The notes below the pieces were generated by a model. That model made no database searches and had not been told where the DNA came from. It saw only the letters and a list, made by a program, of their open reading frames with translations. Position numbers and translations under genes: made by a program. Positions 63,456 through 64,000 of a stretch of DNA of 64,000 nt are shown piece after piece. The stretch is from Paenibacillus sp. FSL K6-3182 (GTDB lineage: Bacteria > Bacillota > Bacilli > Paenibacillales > Paenibacillaceae). Location of the stretch: assembly GCF_037976325.1 (NCBI RefSeq), contig NZ_CP150265.1, forward strand, positions 3,839,501-3,903,500. Reading direction: 5' to 3'. How positions within the stretch are numbered: position 1 is the first letter of the stretch; each line of letters begins with the position of its first letter.

Positions 63456-64000
63456 GACATCACCCGCTTGAACATTTTTTCGAGCTGATAGGTCGATAGA
63501 TGCACGATGATTGGACGGCCATGCGGACAAGTATAGGGCTGTTTGCAGTTTGCAAGCCTTGTCAAGAGTGTCTCGCCTTCCTCACGGTTCATACGATCAT
63601 TTGCTTTAATGGAGGCTTTGCATGCGCACATAATGGCCGCCTTTTCCCTAAGCTTTCCGATATCAATCGTTTTTCGCTCGGAGATGAGCAGTTCTGCCAT
63701 TTCCTCAAGCAAGGATTGCTCCTCGCCTTGAGGCATCCATTCCGGGTAGGAACGAACGAGAAACGTTTGAGGACCGAAGGACTCCAGCTCCACGCCTGCT
63801 TGCGCGAACATAGGAATAAGGTCTTTTAATTGCATCGCTTCTCCTGCTGTAAATTCCAGTGTTAAAGGAACAAGCAATTGTTGGCTAGCCGCCTCAGGAT
63901 TTCCGAATTTTTGAAAGAAATATTCGTAATTGATCCGTTCATGCGCAGCATGCTGATCGATTAAATAAAGACCATCCTCCGACTGCGCTACGATGTAGGT
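63452..64000 (-). CDS. mutL: DNA mismatch repair protein MutL (C-terminal part, truncated by window edge)
   Basis: The frame is open to position 64000 and reads a MutL C-terminal domain. The endonuclease motif DQHAAHERINYE lies near the right edge (about 63923-63958), followed by AMLISERKT-type helices, the ACKASIKANDRM segment and the zinc-site motif CPHGRPIIVHLS. The nuclease motif marks it as an endonuclease-type MutL. It is partial at its 5' end. The gene is followed by the RsmJ-like gene with overlapping stop and start. Confidence 0.95.
   Translation of the reverse strand, partial: TYIVAQSEDGLYLIDQHAAHERINYEYFFQKFGNPEAASQQLLVPLTLEFTAGEAMQLKDLIPMFAQAGVELESFGPQTFLVRSYPEWMPQGEEQSLLEEMAELLISERKTIDIGKLREKAAIMCACKASIKANDRMNREEGETLLTRLANCKQPYTCPHGRPIIVHLSTYQLEKMFKRVMS

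Overview
The window reads as a piece of the chromosome of a spore-forming, low-to-moderate GC Firmicute, most likely Paenibacillus or a close relative. This is an inference from gene content and order: mutL, an RsmJ-like methyltransferase, miaA, hfq, then spoVK, hflX, ynbB, glnR, glnA, then lexA divergent from yneA, with ynzC beyond. That order matches the Bacillus subtilis neighbourhood. SpoVK and a YjcZ-type miniprotein point to sporulation. Strong SD sequences, TTG/GTG starts and frequent 4-bp ATGA overlaps fit too. Almost all genes lie on the minus strand.

Layout. 1-4.9 kb: pyruvate dehydrogenase operon pdhA-pdhB-pdhC-lpdA with a clear sigma-A promoter. 5.2-8 kb: an esterase, a low-molecular-weight phosphatase with a TRIC-like membrane protein, and thiN. 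8-10.5 kb: a MutS2-like ATPase without an Smr domain, preceded by a long leader with its own TTGACA promoter, a rod-shaped RNA fold and two successive intrinsic terminators. 10.5-15.6 kb: nitrilase, two GNATs and a beta-lactamase-fold hydrolase behind a two-component system. 15.8-19 kb: a YfmM-type ABC-F protein and a Ser/Thr kinase fused to a degenerate P-loop domain. 19-26.8 kb: a carbohydrate utilisation locus (GH88/105 hydrolase, two permeases, solute-binding lipoprotein, AraC-type regulator, YesM-type kinase).

27-31.8 kb: an FtsJ-type rRNA methyltransferase, then about 1.7 kb of non-coding repeats (four tandem 176-bp units, one inverted unit, an AT-rich core and mirrored short repeats), a small receiver-like protein, an Fpg/Nei-like protein with His in place of the catalytic N-terminal Pro, and a NagD-type phosphatase. 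31.9-35.6 kb: mrfB and mrfA (mitomycin-lesion repair) with a 43-codon ORF between them that overlaps both by 4 bp. 35.8-36.7 kb: an sdpRI-like pair without a toxin gene. 36.7-44.6 kb: rnz, metH, a mtnD-type dioxygenase, a HAD phosphatase, a two-TM protein, an aldo/keto reductase and a DUF896 protein. 44.7-47.9 kb: a MacAB-like exporter placed between ynzC and yneA. 48-49.2 kb: the SOS hub, with five LexA-box-like sites between yneA and lexA.

49.2 kb to the end: a GNAT pseudogene with an in-frame stop, a YjcZ miniprotein, a YiiX-like papain-fold protein, glnRA with a GlnR operator embedded in the end of ynbB, then hflX, spoVK, a YdcF protein, a DUF402 phosphatase, a lipoprotein PPIase, a class A PBP, hfq, miaA, the RsmJ-like methyltransferase and the C-terminal part of mutL running off the right edge. 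Genome maintenance recurs throughout (mutL, lexA/yneA, mrfAB, MutS2-like, Fpg-like), as do translation and ribosome functions (ABC-F, HflX, FtsJ-type and RsmJ-like methyltransferases, miaA). The least ordinary parts are the 10 kb leader RNA and the 28-29.7 kb repeat block. No rRNA, tRNA, CRISPR array, transposase or phage gene was seen.
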